Shown: positions 38,756 through 47,915, numbered from the stretch's first letter. The stretch is 64,000 bases of DNA from Limnoraphis robusta CS-951 (GCF_000972705.2 NZ_LATL02000068.1:14083-78082); one strand, 5' to 3'. The notes: a model not told the origin generated them from the letters alone. Made by a program: numbers and translations.

Positions 38756-39608
38756 GCATACACTTATTTACGGCGGCTTCTGTCGTTTGAACATAGGCCG
38801 AATCACTTCCATACAATTGGCGGAGAATCTCGACACTTTCCTGAACGAGAATTAGGGAGTTAATCGTATTCAGCCAAGCGATATCTCCTTCTGGTAAAAT
38901 CATTCCATAAAATTCACAGGTAAGTGGTTCATCGGGAACTAAAGCATAATCTGTTTTGCTCACTTCCGGTTGTCTCAACACTTCTCCGACTAATAAAAGT
39001 CCGTCACTGGCGAAGGCGTTGATTTTGCCACTGAGAACATCTTGAACGGCGGTTTCTCGGCCTGAGTTTCCCGAATATTCAACGGGTTGAGCGAGGGAAT
39101 ATCGACTGGTAATAAACCTTTCAGTTAGAGAAGCCGGAAGCACACCGATGGAGATATTTTCTAACGCACCTGATGGGTTAATATAAGCTTTATTATCCGG
39201 TCGGACTAATAGATACACCCCAGTCGCTAAAAATCGATCTGAGTAAACAATTCCCGCTTGCGGTGTGCGAGTTACCGTGTTGGGGCCGCATTCGAGATGT
39301 ACGGTTTTATCTCTAACAATTTGTTCGCGATTTTCCAGGGTAGACTGAATATATTCTATTTTAATGGGTTGACTCAAATTCAATTGTTTTTGCAGCCGGG
39401 TTGCCAGTAACTCCATTAATTCAATGCAATATCCTTCCCATTCTCCTTTGGAAGATAGATGCCCTAAAGGCGCTGCATCTTGCCTGACTCCGGCTTTGAG
39501 AACTCCTGTTGTCTTGATGTCTTCTAAGACCGTTGCCGCTAAACTAGGTAAAGGAAATAAAATAGATAAGGCTAAACTCAGTGAAATTTGAGTCAGTTTT
39601 CTTCTCAT
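38751..39608 (-). CDS. Extracellular solute-binding protein, family 3 (amino-acid type)
   Basis: 285 residues. A cleavable signal peptide (SLSLALSILFPLPSLAATV) is followed by the SBP_bac_3 fold: LEDIKTTGVLKAGVRQDAAP, GEWEGYCIELMELLATRL, VHLECGPNTVTRTPQAGIVYSDRFLATGVYLLV, and AVQDVLSGKINAFASDGLLL. Periplasmic. Such proteins feed polar amino acid ABC importers or act as ligand sensors. No permease or ATPase gene is next to it, so the partner is elsewhere. An inverted repeat follows its stop. Confidence 0.9.
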   Translation of the reverse strand: MRRKLTQISLSLALSILFPLPSLAATVLEDIKTTGVLKAGVRQDAAPLGHLSSKGEWEGYCIELMELLATRLQKQLNLSQPIKIEYIQSTLENREQIVRDKTVHLECGPNTVTRTPQAGIVYSDRFLATGVYLLVRPDNKAYINPSGALENISIGVLPASLTERFITSRYSLAQPVEYSGNSGRETAVQDVLSGKINAFASDGLLLVGEVLRQPEVSKTDYALVPDEPLTCEFYGMILPEGDIAWLNTINSLILVQESVEILRQLYGSDSAYVQTTEAAVNKCMP

Positions 39609-39685
39609 TGGTGTCCGATTCAGACCGAGCTAGATTTTAACCGAGTCTAGCTTACCTTAATTTAGTTCCGTTTTGTTGACCTTCG

Positions 39686-40372
39686 TTAAGAGCGCAATTG
39701 AAAGGAGTTAAAGAATTGACTAATATCCGGGGTCGCTGCTCCTCCATCTTTGGCTTTACTGACTCCTAAAATGTAGACTCGTTGCTGCACGAGATAGAGT
39801 CTAAATTGATGGGTTCCACGACTGCTTGATAAATTCACTTCTCGACCTGGATAACGTTGCAGAGATATATTTCGTTCTCCGACTAACTGTACAGGTCTAC
39901 CTTTTATATAACTGTCTCGAATTTGGTTAAATAAAGTTTGAGGTTCACCTAAACGAGTGGAGGTCAAAGGTAGCGAATAAGCGACTGTAAACTGAGAATT
40001 ACTTTGACGAGTTGCCAATACGGTAAATTCTAGCTTTCCGCCCAAAGTATCAAGAATTTCCCTTCTCTCACTGGGGGAAGCACCGGGCATTGCCACGATC
40101 ACATTTCCGGGCAGTTGGGTGAGGGGTTGTCCGGGGTTCTGGGCTTGTTCAAACCGGAGAATCGGTTCCTGCTGCTGTTTTGAGGGGTGATCAAGACGCT
40201 GAATTTCTTGATCGAGTTTTCGATCGCCATCGCTGAAAAAGGTCGGGCGATCAGGACGATATTGAGCCGTTGTCGGTGAAATCATACTCAGGACACTAGC
40301 GATCGCCATCAAACTGATAAGTCCTAAGCTTCCTTTGATTGGATTCTGCCAAGCCTGTCTGTCGTTTGCCAT
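39686..40372 (-). CDS. Secreted hypothetical protein
   Basis: 228 residues with a hydrophobic N-terminal segment (LGLISLMAIASVLSMISPTTAQ) consistent with an export signal, then a polar Gln-rich stretch and a beta-rich region (VIVAMPGASPSERREILDTL, VAYSLPLTSTRLGEPQTLFN, LYLVQQRVYILGVSK). I recognise no family. It is 77 bp upstream of the solute-binding gene on the same strand, so the two could share a transcript. Confidence 0.75.
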   Translation of the reverse strand: MANDRQAWQNPIKGSLGLISLMAIASVLSMISPTTAQYRPDRPTFFSDGDRKLDQEIQRLDHPSKQQQEPILRFEQAQNPGQPLTQLPGNVIVAMPGASPSERREILDTLGGKLEFTVLATRQSNSQFTVAYSLPLTSTRLGEPQTLFNQIRDSYIKGRPVQLVGERNISLQRYPGREVNLSSSRGTHQFRLYLVQQRVYILGVSKAKDGGAATPDISQFFNSFQLRS

Positions 40373-40419
40373 ATTTTTTGCTGTTAATACTGATATTGTT
40401 TGATGGATAAACTCTAAGC

Positions 40420-40719
40420 TTACATCTGACGCTGATATTCTTCTAACAGTCTTACTAGATCGTTCTGCACTGGAGTCGGGATTAAATCCGCCAGTGAAGC
40501 GGTCAATTTCCCTCCCCCTAATTTTACAGAAATGTCTTGCAAAACTTGAGCAATTTTATCCGCTTCTATATTCCCCTCTTCGAGTAGAGGATATAGCTGT
40601 TCTGCGACTTGGGTATGCAGATGAGCATCTGATAAGTAAAGATGCCATTTGGCAACATCAATATAAACGCTTTCACCAATTGCAGAGGCTAATTTTTCGA
40701 TGTCTTGTGTAGTAGGCAT
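40420..40719 (-). CDS. DUF3181 protein
   Basis: 99 residues from the ATG at 40719: TTQDIEKLASAIGESVYIDV, AKWHLYLSDAHLHTQVAEQL, YPLLEEGNI and KLGGGKLTASLADLIP. This matches the short DUF3181 family that is nearly confined to cyanobacteria, where the usual length is 90-100 residues; the longer open frame to 40869 is therefore not used. Soluble and helical; function unknown. It lies between the secreted hypothetical gene and a 2TM protein gene on the same strand. Confidence 0.82.
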   Translation of the reverse strand: MPTTQDIEKLASAIGESVYIDVAKWHLYLSDAHLHTQVAEQLYPLLEEGNIEADKIAQVLQDISVKLGGGKLTASLADLIPTPVQNDLVRLLEEYQRQM

Positions 40720-40807
40720 AACTCTAATTTTTAGGGTGACTGACACAATAAGCGTGAAATTTTCAGAGCAATCTATTGTTAATCCTTTTATTCTAGACAA
40801 TCCATCT

Positions 40808-41068
40808 CTAACCGGGTCGTTGAGGTGTGGTCGAAGAATAATCGGCGATCGCAAAAATGTAAATCCCATGAACCCCCAGGATCAACACCCAAGCTCCCGT
40901 TACCCAAACAGCCCAAGGCCAAGTTGCTGCTTGTATTTTCTGAAAAAACCATATACCGGAATTACACGCCGCAAAAGTGGCGACATGAACGGCAAAATTC
41001 ATCCGGTCATCCAAGCGGCGATAGGCGGGATCTTTACGGTCAGGTTCTCGAGGCCAACGCGGTGGCAT
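40808..41068 (-). CDS. 2TM-domain membrane protein
   Basis: 86 residues. The N-terminus DPAYRRLDDRMNFAVHVATF is the typical 2TM-domain lead-in, followed by two helices (FAVHVATFAACNSGIWFF and AVWVTGAWVLILGVHGIYIF) and a polar end. The family has unknown function and often appears fused to histidine kinases or alone, as here. Alternative frames on the opposite strand at this place look like shadows. It is upstream of the DUF3181 gene on the same strand. Confidence 0.82.
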   Translation of the reverse strand: MPPRWPREPDRKDPAYRRLDDRMNFAVHVATFAACNSGIWFFQKIQAATWPWAVWVTGAWVLILGVHGIYIFAIADYSSTTPQRPG

Positions 41069-41181
41069 TTCTTTGGCTCCTTAGCAGTTCTATGTCTATT
41101 CTAGAGCGAGAAGTTCGGGCAGAACATTTACTACATTATTTATTTATTCACAAAGAATTCCCAGCAAATGTTAGCTGAGAA

Positions 41182-41703
41182 CTATTTTTGTTGTTTTTCT
41201 TCTAGTGATCGCTCATAGTCTCCGGACTTCCCCCCGGTTTTACTTAACAGTCGAATGAATTCAATTTGTATTGATTTTTCCAGGGCTTTTGCCATGTCAT
41301 AGAGGGTTAACGCCGCCACTGAGACGGCAGTTAAGGCTTCCATTTCTACCCCGGTTTCTGCCTTTGTGATCACTTGAGCGCGAATTTGATACCCTGGCAG
41401 TTCAGGATCAGGGGTCAGTTGAACTTCAATTTTACTCAACGGTAAGGGATGACACAAGGGGATTAACTGGGCGGTTTGTTTGGCAGCCATAATTCCAGCG
41501 AGTTTGGCAGTTGTGATCACATCTCCCTTGGGGGCATTGCCCGCTACAATCGTCTCAAAGGTAGAGCGAGACATTCGCACCTGAGCGGCTGCAACTGCTT
41601 CTCGACGAGTGGGAAGCTTGGCAGAGACATCGACCATATTGGCTTCTCCGGTGTCATTGAGATGGGTTAAGCGTTGTGGCTCTTGCGGCGAAGAAAAAGT
41701 CAT
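41182..41703 (-). CDS. moaC: Cyclic pyranopterin monophosphate synthase MoaC
   Basis: 173 residues, normal for MoaC. It completes the second step of molybdenum cofactor synthesis, converting the 3',8-cyclo-GTP made by MoaA to cPMP in the cytosol. Motifs: [77 protein letters not shown] and the ending [11 protein letters not shown] with the active-site Lys. No other moa genes lie in the window. It is divergent from the tRNA-Arg gene. Confidence 0.96.
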   Translation of the reverse strand: MTFSSPQEPQRLTHLNDTGEANMVDVSAKLPTRREAVAAAQVRMSRSTFETIVAGNAPKGDVITTAKLAGIMAAKQTAQLIPLCHPLPLSKIEVQLTPDPELPGYQIRAQVITKAETGVEMEALTAVSVAALTLYDMAKALEKSIQIEFIRLLSKTGGKSGDYERSLEEKQQK

Positions 41704-41793
41704 TTTTGTTTGTCATTTTCTAAAAATGTGTTATGATGATAACTCAGGCAACGAGTTGAGGTGAAGTTTCACCTGCAAACTCAAAGCTGGTAA

Positions 41794-41867
41794 GGGCTTG
41801 TAGCTCAGTGGACTAGAGCACGTGGCTACGGACCACGGTGTCGGGGGTTCGAATCCCTCCTAGCCCG
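41794..41867 (+). tRNA. tRNA-Arg (anticodon ACG)
   Basis: The 74-nt cloverleaf folds: acceptor GGGCTTG with CTAGCCC plus G73, D arm with GTAGCTCAGTGG and AGAGC, anticodon stem CGTGG/CCACG with loop CTACGGA (anticodon ACG), T arm GGGGG-TTCGAAT-CCCTC. The 3' CCA is not encoded. Position 6-67 of the acceptor stem is a T-T mismatch, which is unusual but the other pairs hold. A34 would be edited to inosine by TadA. Confidence 0.93.
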
Positions 41868-41901
41868 TTCAACATCCGTAAAAAGTTAATACAATTAATT
41901 C

Positions 41902-41940
41902 AGCTAGAGGTCAGACAATACACCCCTAGCTCTTTGATTT
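41902..41940 (+). terminator. Terminator after tRNA-Arg
   Basis: AGCTAGAGGT (41902-41911) pairs with ACCCCTAGCT (41922-41931) with one mismatch and a 10-base loop, followed by CTTTGATTTTTA. It can end the tRNA transcript and, being nearly symmetrical, may also stop the DUF2141 gene from the other side. Confidence 0.65.
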
Positions 41941-42408
41941 TTACTTAAGATTCCAAAAATATTGTAACTTAATCTGAATATTATTTTGCGGTGTGGCAAC
42001 CACAACGAAAGTATCCCCAAACTTAGGGGGGCCTGCGAGAATGGTGGGGTTGCGAGAAAAGCCAAAGCCTTCGGTGGGAATACCCAAACTGTTCACGTTC
42101 AGGGTACGATCACTATTGGCATCGTGAAAAACAGCAACAGCATAATTTCCCGGAATCAAATTTTCAAAGGTAATTTTCGGGCTATCTTTTTCAAGCTGAA
42201 CACATTCGCTTTGCAAAGCATTCTCTTTACTATCAGGAAAGCCTTGATCACTGGAAAATAAACTCAGACAAACTTGACCTGTTTGATTTTTTAAACCATT
42301 CAGTTCGACAGTCAAATTATTTTTAGAAGTCGCTTCTACACTCGATAAAATCAAAAAATTTCCGAGAGTCGCAAGCCCAACAATACTAGCTGAAAGTCGT
42401 TTTTTCAT
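41941..42408 (-). CDS. Secreted DUF2141 protein
   Basis: 155 residues with a signal peptide (LSASIVGLATLGNFLILSSVEA) and a DUF2141 beta-sandwich: NLTVELNGLKNQTGQVCLSLF, LIPGNYAVAVFHDANSDRTL, NVNSLGIPTEGFGFSRNP. The family is exported and of unknown function, often predicted as a transthyretin-like fold. It is convergent to the tRNA gene. The 350-bp gap upstream (42409-42758) contains its promoter region and, at the far end, a terminator for the DUF760 gene. Confidence 0.9.
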   Translation of the reverse strand: MKKRLSASIVGLATLGNFLILSSVEATSKNNLTVELNGLKNQTGQVCLSLFSSDQGFPDSKENALQSECVQLEKDSPKITFENLIPGNYAVAVFHDANSDRTLNVNSLGIPTEGFGFSRNPTILAGPPKFGDTFVVVATPQNNIQIKLQYFWNLK

Positions 42409-42671
42409 TCTGACCTTTTTAAGGATAAATATTCAAACACCATTCTTGATCTTCAGATACAGAGAAGCCTAAGCAAAATCAGGTGATTCAGCCAGAAATA
42501 TTACTAACAGACCAAGCTATCTCACCCGCCCGATGGCAGGTTCACAAAATAATTTACATTCTGTCTGGCACTTTGTCAAGATTTGTTAAGGCAAATCTAA
42601 AATTTTTATTAACTATATAATAGCACAGGAAGTATTAGCTCTTTGTTTCCCAGTAGGGGCCTATTCCACAA

Positions 42672-42704
42672 CAAAAAAATCTAGGGCGCATTTTGCACCC
42701 TAGA
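42672..42704 (-). terminator. Rho-independent terminator of the DUF760 gene
   Basis: On the minus strand TCTAGGGTGCA and TGCGCCCTAGA form an 11-bp stem with one mismatch around a short A-rich loop, followed by TTTTTTTG. It is about 55 bp after the DUF760 stop. Confidence 0.8.
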
Positions 42705-42758
42705 CGGTTGATTTTAACAAACCTTTCAAAACCCAAAATGTTTGAAACAGGTTTAAAA

Positions 42759-43139
42759 TTAGTAATGTTCTTCTGCTTCTGAAGACTGTTCTTGATGACT
42801 AAATGAACCCGGTAAAGCTCGTTCTAAACTCATCCGTTGGTGAGCGCTATGTAGAAAATAACCATTTAACATTGCGGCGGCTAACAATTGCCCTAAACTT
42901 TCACGACTGGTGGTAATAGAGACATCAAAATGTTGGGGGGGTAAGTGACCTAATACGCCGTTGAGATGAGACTCCATTAATTGACGAACTTCGGGATTCG
43001 GTTTAGAGAGTTGAGTGATTGATTCGGGGTCAAGAGATTGAATATACTCATACAGGACATTTTGACGGCTAGACTCATCGTTTAACCAACTGGTTGTTGA
43101 GTTGGACTGATTGTTTCTATTGTTATCTGCTGGGTTCAT
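42759..43139 (-). CDS. DUF760 protein
   Basis: 126 residues. After a polar N-terminus rich in Asn and Ser, the DUF760 domain is clear: LYEYIQSLDPESITQLSKPNPEVRQLMESHLNGVLGHLPP, then FDVSITTSRESLGQLLAAAMLNGYFLHSAHQRM. The family is found in cyanobacteria and chloroplasts; function is not established. A good ribosome site (GAGGAG) lies eight bases before the ATG, and a strong terminator follows. It is a monocistronic unit. Confidence 0.88.
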   Translation of the reverse strand: MNPADNNRNNQSNSTTSWLNDESSRQNVLYEYIQSLDPESITQLSKPNPEVRQLMESHLNGVLGHLPPQHFDVSITTSRESLGQLLAAAMLNGYFLHSAHQRMSLERALPGSFSHQEQSSEAEEHY

Positions 43140-43290
43140 CTTGTTCTCCTCTATGACTTTCTCTAAACTTTCTATCTATTTGCTAGTGTAGGAAAAGGAA
43201 AGCGAGAAGTTAGTGAGAACAACCGAACAATCCATTTCGGATTTTACAGCCTGTAGGGTTTTCCGAAAAAAAGGTCGGGAAAACCCCACT

Positions 43291-44562
43291 TCAGGATTCA
43301 TTTTTGAACACATAAATATCTTCGACTTGTCCCAGTGCAAATTTAATCGAGTCGGGAATATTGCGGCTAGACTGGGTGATAAAGATGATGAAGCCGATGA
43401 GTGCTAACCCGGCATCAAAAAGATACATATTCGAGTAGCCAACTTGTTCTGCAATCCAACCAAATAAAGGCCCGGCGATCGCAATTCCGATATCAAATCC
43501 CCCAATACAAAGAGAAAAGAATTGACCGCGTTCATCGGGGGAACAACGGTCTGTCACTAAGGTGATAATAGTCGGAATGAGAATTCCGGCGCCCGCCCCT
43601 TCTAAAGCGGCAGCAAGGAGAATTTCGGGGTTGTTATTCGCCGTTCCTAAAATCAACATAGAAACGAAATAAAACATCAAAGCAATGGTAATAAAGATAC
43701 CTCGGCCGTATCGATCTGAGGCTCGACCCGCAAATAAACGAGCGCTGAAACTGGCGATCGCTGCGGTAGAATAAAATAATCCGGCATTTAATTCTAAGTT
43801 AGATTCGGCAATGTAGAGCGGTAAAAAAGTCACTAAACTGCCAAAAATCAAACCGACTGTTCCCATCACCAAAGCGGGAGTTCTCAGGGCTGGACTGCCT
43901 AATAATTGTAAGTAGCGAAAGAATTGATTCAAGCGAACCCTGGGCGTTAAGGATGTGGGTTTGAGGGGGTGTGGAGAGGCTTGAGGGCGAATGGGTTCCC
44001 AAACTTGAGAAATACCGAGTCCGGCGAGGAGTCCAAAGGTTGCACTCGATAAAAACAGGAAGTTGTCCCCAGCCCAAGCCTGTACAAAACCGCCAAACGC
44101 GGGGCCTATCGCCATACCGACAGGCGTGACGAGACTCATATAACCAATCACCTCGCCTCGGCGGTCAATGGGGGCAATATCGGCAACTAAGGCACTGTAA
44201 CCAATGGTAAAAGCGGCAATAGCAATCCCGTGAAAAGCCCGAATGACGGCCATTGATGAAATTGAGGTGACAAACAAATAGCCCAAGGGGGCCAGCATGA
44301 CAACCGTTGTGCCAATCAGTAAAACAAGTTTACGGCCTTTCGTGTCGGCAAGGGGGCCGAGTCCAAACCGGGAGGGTAAAAGTCCGATGGCAAAAGCCCC
44401 CATGACTAAACCCACTTGTCGGTTAGTGCCACCGAGCGCTTGAATGTATAGAGGTAAGGTGGGAAGTAGACTGGTGGTGCTTGACCAAAAACACAAGCCT
44501 GCGATAAACAGAATCAACAGGCTGTGGCGTCGTTTAGGGTCGAGAGTGAAAAAAACGTTCAA
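43291..44562 (-). CDS. Major facilitator superfamily transporter
   Basis: 423 residues with 12 predicted helices. The MFS loop motif between TM2 and TM3 reads GPLADTKGRKLVLLIG, and the mirror motif in the second half is GRASDRYGRGIFITIAL. The N-terminus (FFTLDPKRRHSLLILFIAG) is typical of the drug-efflux type (TetA/Bcr-like) family, so efflux of a small molecule is likely; the substrate is unknown. The start is TTG at 44562 with GAGGA about nine bases upstream; I see no better ATG. Confidence 0.88.
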   Translation of the reverse strand: MNVFFTLDPKRRHSLLILFIAGLCFWSSTTSLLPTLPLYIQALGGTNRQVGLVMGAFAIGLLPSRFGLGPLADTKGRKLVLLIGTTVVMLAPLGYLFVTSISSMAVIRAFHGIAIAAFTIGYSALVADIAPIDRRGEVIGYMSLVTPVGMAIGPAFGGFVQAWAGDNFLFLSSATFGLLAGLGISQVWEPIRPQASPHPLKPTSLTPRVRLNQFFRYLQLLGSPALRTPALVMGTVGLIFGSLVTFLPLYIAESNLELNAGLFYSTAAIASFSARLFAGRASDRYGRGIFITIALMFYFVSMLILGTANNNPEILLAAALEGAGAGILIPTIITLVTDRCSPDERGQFFSLCIGGFDIGIAIAGPLFGWIAEQVGYSNMYLFDAGLALIGFIIFITQSSRNIPDSIKFALGQVEDIYVFKNES

Positions 44563-44679
44563 AATATCGATTCCTCGAAATGCTCAACTGAATTTCAGAC
44601 CAAGCGGTAAGTATAGCAATCAGAAATGATTTGTGAGAAATCTAAAAGCTGATAAAAAGTCTGTAACGACTTTCCAAGA

Positions 44680-44720
44680 TTGCCTCTTGCAAGATTGCAT
44701 GATTGCATGATTGCAAGAAG
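44680..44720. repeat. Short GATTGCAT tandem
   Basis: Within the 330 bp upstream of the MFS gene, the motif GATTGCATGATTGCATGATT forms an imperfect 9-bp tandem flanked by TTGCAAG copies. It is probably replication slippage. I see no gene here; a minus-strand open frame (44620-44868) runs through it and looks spurious. Confidence 0.5.
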
Positions 44721-44896
44721 ATATGACACACAACTCAGAACGGACTGCTATATGATGAAGATATCGGACTATCTCTCTATTGTGTAACAATTTATGAAAA
44801 ATTGGAAGTGAAAACAATATAAAATATTTTTGAGGGTTTGAGCGACTTTGAACTGAAAAATCGGACAAAATTTAAAAGGTTTGAAATGGACAAATA

Positions 44897-45369
<473 letters not shown>

Positions 45370-45427
45370 CCGGACATGATATCATTTCATATAAAGATGG
45401 TATATTAGCTCATTTATAAGTGTTTTT

Positions 45428-45447
45428 AGCGTGAATATTTTCACGCT
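45428..45447. repeat. Perfect 8-bp hairpin near a gene end
   Basis: AGCGTGAA (45428-45435) and TTCACGCT (45440-45447) with loop TATT, 30 bp beyond the stop of the minus-strand binding-protein gene. On the plus strand it is followed by TTCATTC; on the minus strand by AAAAACA, so it lacks a standard U-tract. It may still act as a 3' stabilising hairpin. Confidence 0.5.
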
Positions 45448-45477
45448 TTCATTCAACGTTTCAATCGGATTTGCGCT

Positions 45478-46845
45478 TTATTTTTTCTGCAAACTTTGAT
45501 TGATATCAATCAAAACCGTATCGACATTTTGACCGTCAACATACTTCATAATGCCCAGCCAAAATGTGCCAGTGCCAACATTTGCAGGCATCAGATCCGA
45601 ACCATCAAAGCGAATTAAATCAGCATTTAATAAAATCTCAGCTTGTTGGCGACTGACGGGATCGGGATAAAGGTCTAAACTCACCCCTTTGTGCGGGGAA
45701 ATATAACCCCCCATTTGCGCTGAAATTTCGTGAGGTTTTACCGATGCTAAATATTGCATTAACTGACGAGCTGCGGGCGTATCATTGAACATAGCGACGA
45801 CATCGCCACCGACTAAGATCGGCAAGCCAAATTCTTCGTTAATCGGCGGTAAGGGAAAAATAGCGACATTTTCACCGAGTACGACACCTTCAGGGAAAAA
45901 ACTGCTGATAAAACTGGCTTGACGGTGCATATAACATTCTGGCGGATCAGTAAATAAGCCATTGGGAGATAAACCAAAGGGAATGGTAACAACACCAACA
46001 GTACCGCCAACAACATATTTAGGATTGAGGGCGATTTGACCAAATTTTTCAAAGGCTTCTTTAATGGGGGGAGAATTAAAGGGGATTTTGTTTTGAACCC
46101 ACTGATCATAAACTTCAGGCCCAGAGGTTCGCAAGAGAATATCTTCAATCCAATCCGTACCCACCCATCCGGTCGCATCGCCGCTTTCCATTCCCAAACA
46201 CCAAGGAACGCCGCCATCAGCGACAATTTGATCGGAAAGATCTTCTAATTCGTCCCAGGTTTTGGGAATTTGGTATCCGGCTGATTGAAAGGCTTTGGGA
46301 TTGTACCACACCAAACTTTTAACCGAGGCCCTATACCAAATTCCGTAGATTTTGCCATTGACGGTTCCTAAAGCCAACCAGTCCGGAGAAAAGGCTTGAG
46401 TGAGAGTTTCTCTATCGATCACCGTTTCAAGGGGAACCAGCAAACCTTTTCGAGCAAATTCTGCCATCAAACCGGGTTGGGGAAACATCGCAATATCGGG
46501 TGGATTTCCCGCGTCAACCCGCACGGGAAGCAGGGTACTGAAAGCTTCGGTTCCTTGATAAATCACCTCGATTCCGGTTTCTTTGACAAAAGGGGTGAGT
46601 GCGGCTTCTAGCTTTTCCTGCTGCGCCCCAGTCATCGCCCCTAAAATCGTCACGGTTCCTTTGGAGGGGGGTTCGCGAGGGGTGGAAATATTTGGATTTT
46701 CCGTTGTTTGCGGAGTACAGGCTACCGTCAATACCGATAAACTCAGGAGTAAGCCTGTATAGCTCAAAAGGCTACGATACCGACGGCAAGAATAGCAAAT
46801 TTTGTCAACTTGAATAATCACTCTCTTGGTTTGAGCTTCCCACAT
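45478..46845 (-). CDS. Sugar/glucoside-type ABC transporter binding lipoprotein
   Basis: About 455 residues from the ATG at 46845, chosen because AGGAGGAG lies 9-16 bases upstream; the longer frame to 46914 has no such site. A basic N-terminus and lipobox (SLSVLTVAC) precede a family 1 extracellular solute-binding fold: GTVTILGAMTGAQQEKLEAA, VRVDAGNPPDIAMFPQPGLM, YGIWYRASVKSLVWYNPKAF, PILVGGDVVAMFND. It resembles the alpha-glucoside and glucosylglycerol (GgtB-like) binding proteins, which take up compatible solutes. No permease or ATPase gene adjoins it, so the transporter partner is elsewhere. Confidence 0.88.
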   Translation of the reverse strand: MWEAQTKRVIIQVDKICYSCRRYRSLLSYTGLLLSLSVLTVACTPQTTENPNISTPREPPSKGTVTILGAMTGAQQEKLEAALTPFVKETGIEVIYQGTEAFSTLLPVRVDAGNPPDIAMFPQPGLMAEFARKGLLVPLETVIDRETLTQAFSPDWLALGTVNGKIYGIWYRASVKSLVWYNPKAFQSAGYQIPKTWDELEDLSDQIVADGGVPWCLGMESGDATGWVGTDWIEDILLRTSGPEVYDQWVQNKIPFNSPPIKEAFEKFGQIALNPKYVVGGTVGVVTIPFGLSPNGLFTDPPECYMHRQASFISSFFPEGVVLGENVAIFPLPPINEEFGLPILVGGDVVAMFNDTPAARQLMQYLASVKPHEISAQMGGYISPHKGVSLDLYPDPVSRQQAEILLNADLIRFDGSDLMPANVGTGTFWLGIMKYVDGQNVDTVLIDINQSLQKK

Positions 46846-47180
46846 CTTGTTCTCCTCCTGACTAGACTTTAGCGATTTGAAAAATAAAGAGCAACACAGC
46901 CAGAGTTTTACCACTAACCTGTTCTCTTAAGTTACAGTCCTTATTCAACTTGAACTGTAGGGGAAAAACAGGAAAAACATGAGTTTAAGACTTTTTTCGG
47001 CTTTTTCCTGCAATTCTTGCTCCCATAGACTTGATTGGACAGAATTATCTGTTATATAGTTTGTATAGGTAAAGACTAAGCTAATTTCTAGGCATCGATA
47101 GAGGAGTAATCGGTCATGCACGCCTCATTCGTTAGTTTTTGAGACCGCATCCATTTCTAAAAATGCCACAAATTTTCTGA

Positions 47181-47294
47181 AAAAAAACACCGCTCCTGAA
47201 GCGAGAGCGGTGCATAGGGGGTGTTATGGGTGTTACGGCTACCAGAGTAGCAGAGCTAAACCCGGTCTGAGACTCCAGCTTGTGCTAGTTGAGA
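47181..47294 (-). ncRNA. Candidate small RNA, copy B of a tandem pair
   Basis: On the minus strand a possible promoter (TTGACC at 47328-47323, 15 bp, TATTGT at 47307-47302) precedes a stretch ending in a C/A-rich single-stranded region (GTAACACCCATAACACCCCC) and a strong terminator hairpin GCACCGCTC/GAGCGGTGT with loop CGCTTCAG-type, followed by nine T. The length would be about 114 nt. The same architecture recurs about 163 bp upstream. No open frame fits. The ends are estimates. C-rich unpaired seeds can pair with Shine-Dalgarno sequences, which suggests a trans-acting regulator. Confidence 0.5.
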
Positions 47295-47343
47295 AATTGT
47301 CACAATATTTCTAGATTGCAGTGGTCAAGACTGAAATTTGGGC

Positions 47344-47457
47344 AAAAAAACACCGCTCCTGAAGTGAGAGCGGTACATAGGGGGTGTTATGGGTGTTACG
47401 ACTCTTAAGATAACAAACCCTCTAGGCTTTTCTCTTGACTGTTGTGCAGGTCATAAA
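47344..47457 (-). ncRNA. Candidate small RNA, copy A of a tandem pair
   Basis: The last 57 nt are almost identical to copy B: GTAACACCCATAACACCCCC, TATG, then hairpin TACCGCTCTCACTTCAGGAG and CGGTG followed by seven T. The two stem differences (C to T and G to A on the plus strand) fall in the hairpin loop and at the stem base, so the fold is kept. The ATTGTGACAAT box near the presumed start is also shared (47458-47468 here, 47296-47306 in copy B), but the -10 element is weaker here. The 5' end is an estimate. Confidence 0.5.
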
Positions 47458-47514
47458 ATTGTCACAATTGCGAATCGCAGATGTTATAATCTCTCAGACT
47501 CAACGGGTGGCAAA

Positions 47515-47885
47515 TTGACATCCTCACCGCCGTGAACGGACGGTGATTCCTAAACCTCACGATGCGCGGTTTCTGTTTCGTAGCAACAGCCTCTACCCGA
47601 TTCGGAGTTTTATGGTCTTACGTTCGCGACCCAGACTATCCCCGCAAGTCCTGCGGTTCTTATGCGTAGAAGTCTCTCAAAGAGAATTCCTAGTTTAGAT
47701 TTGATTCTAGGGGTGGACTACCCATTGCCCTATCCTCTTATCCCAGTCTGCCGATTTTTCTTCGCCGTTGCTCATTCAAGCAAGCTTTGGTGTTAGGCTT
47801 TATGTCTCCATCGTCTGGGTGGGTATGTTACCACTACTATTATAAGATATAAAGCCGTCCTACAAGGACGGGGTTTCAGACCCAA
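47515..47885 (-). mobile_element. Transposase-less IS200/IS605-like element (possible omega-RNA remnant)
   Basis: About 370 bp. The left limit reads TTGACATCCTCACCGCCGTG with a hairpin CACCG/CGGTG and then GATTCC, the pattern of IS200/IS605 right ends. The right limit has the hairpin CCGTCC-TACAA-GGACGG followed by GGTTTCAGACCC, typical of the left end. Read on the minus strand, the order is left end, non-coding middle, right end; there is no tnpA or tnpB frame. The middle could hold the scaffold of a TnpB guide RNA. It directly precedes the SDH protease gene. Confidence 0.6.
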
Positions 47886-47915
47886 AATTTTCGATGAAGG
47901 TTCTGACATCAGATC

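Noticed and set aside
40700..41178. Plus-strand open frames opposite the 2TM and DUF3181 genes
   Set aside because: They are shadows; the minus strand carries recognisable 2TM and DUF3181 domains.
44620..44868. Minus-strand open frame of 82 codons upstream of the MFS gene
   Set aside because: It runs through a simple GATTGCAT tandem, has odd composition, no ribosome site and no recognisable family.
47181..47470. CRISPR or REP-type dispersed repeat
   Set aside because: Only two copies, with T-runs after the hairpin on one strand only, which fits terminators of small RNAs better; a dispersed repeat is not fully excluded.
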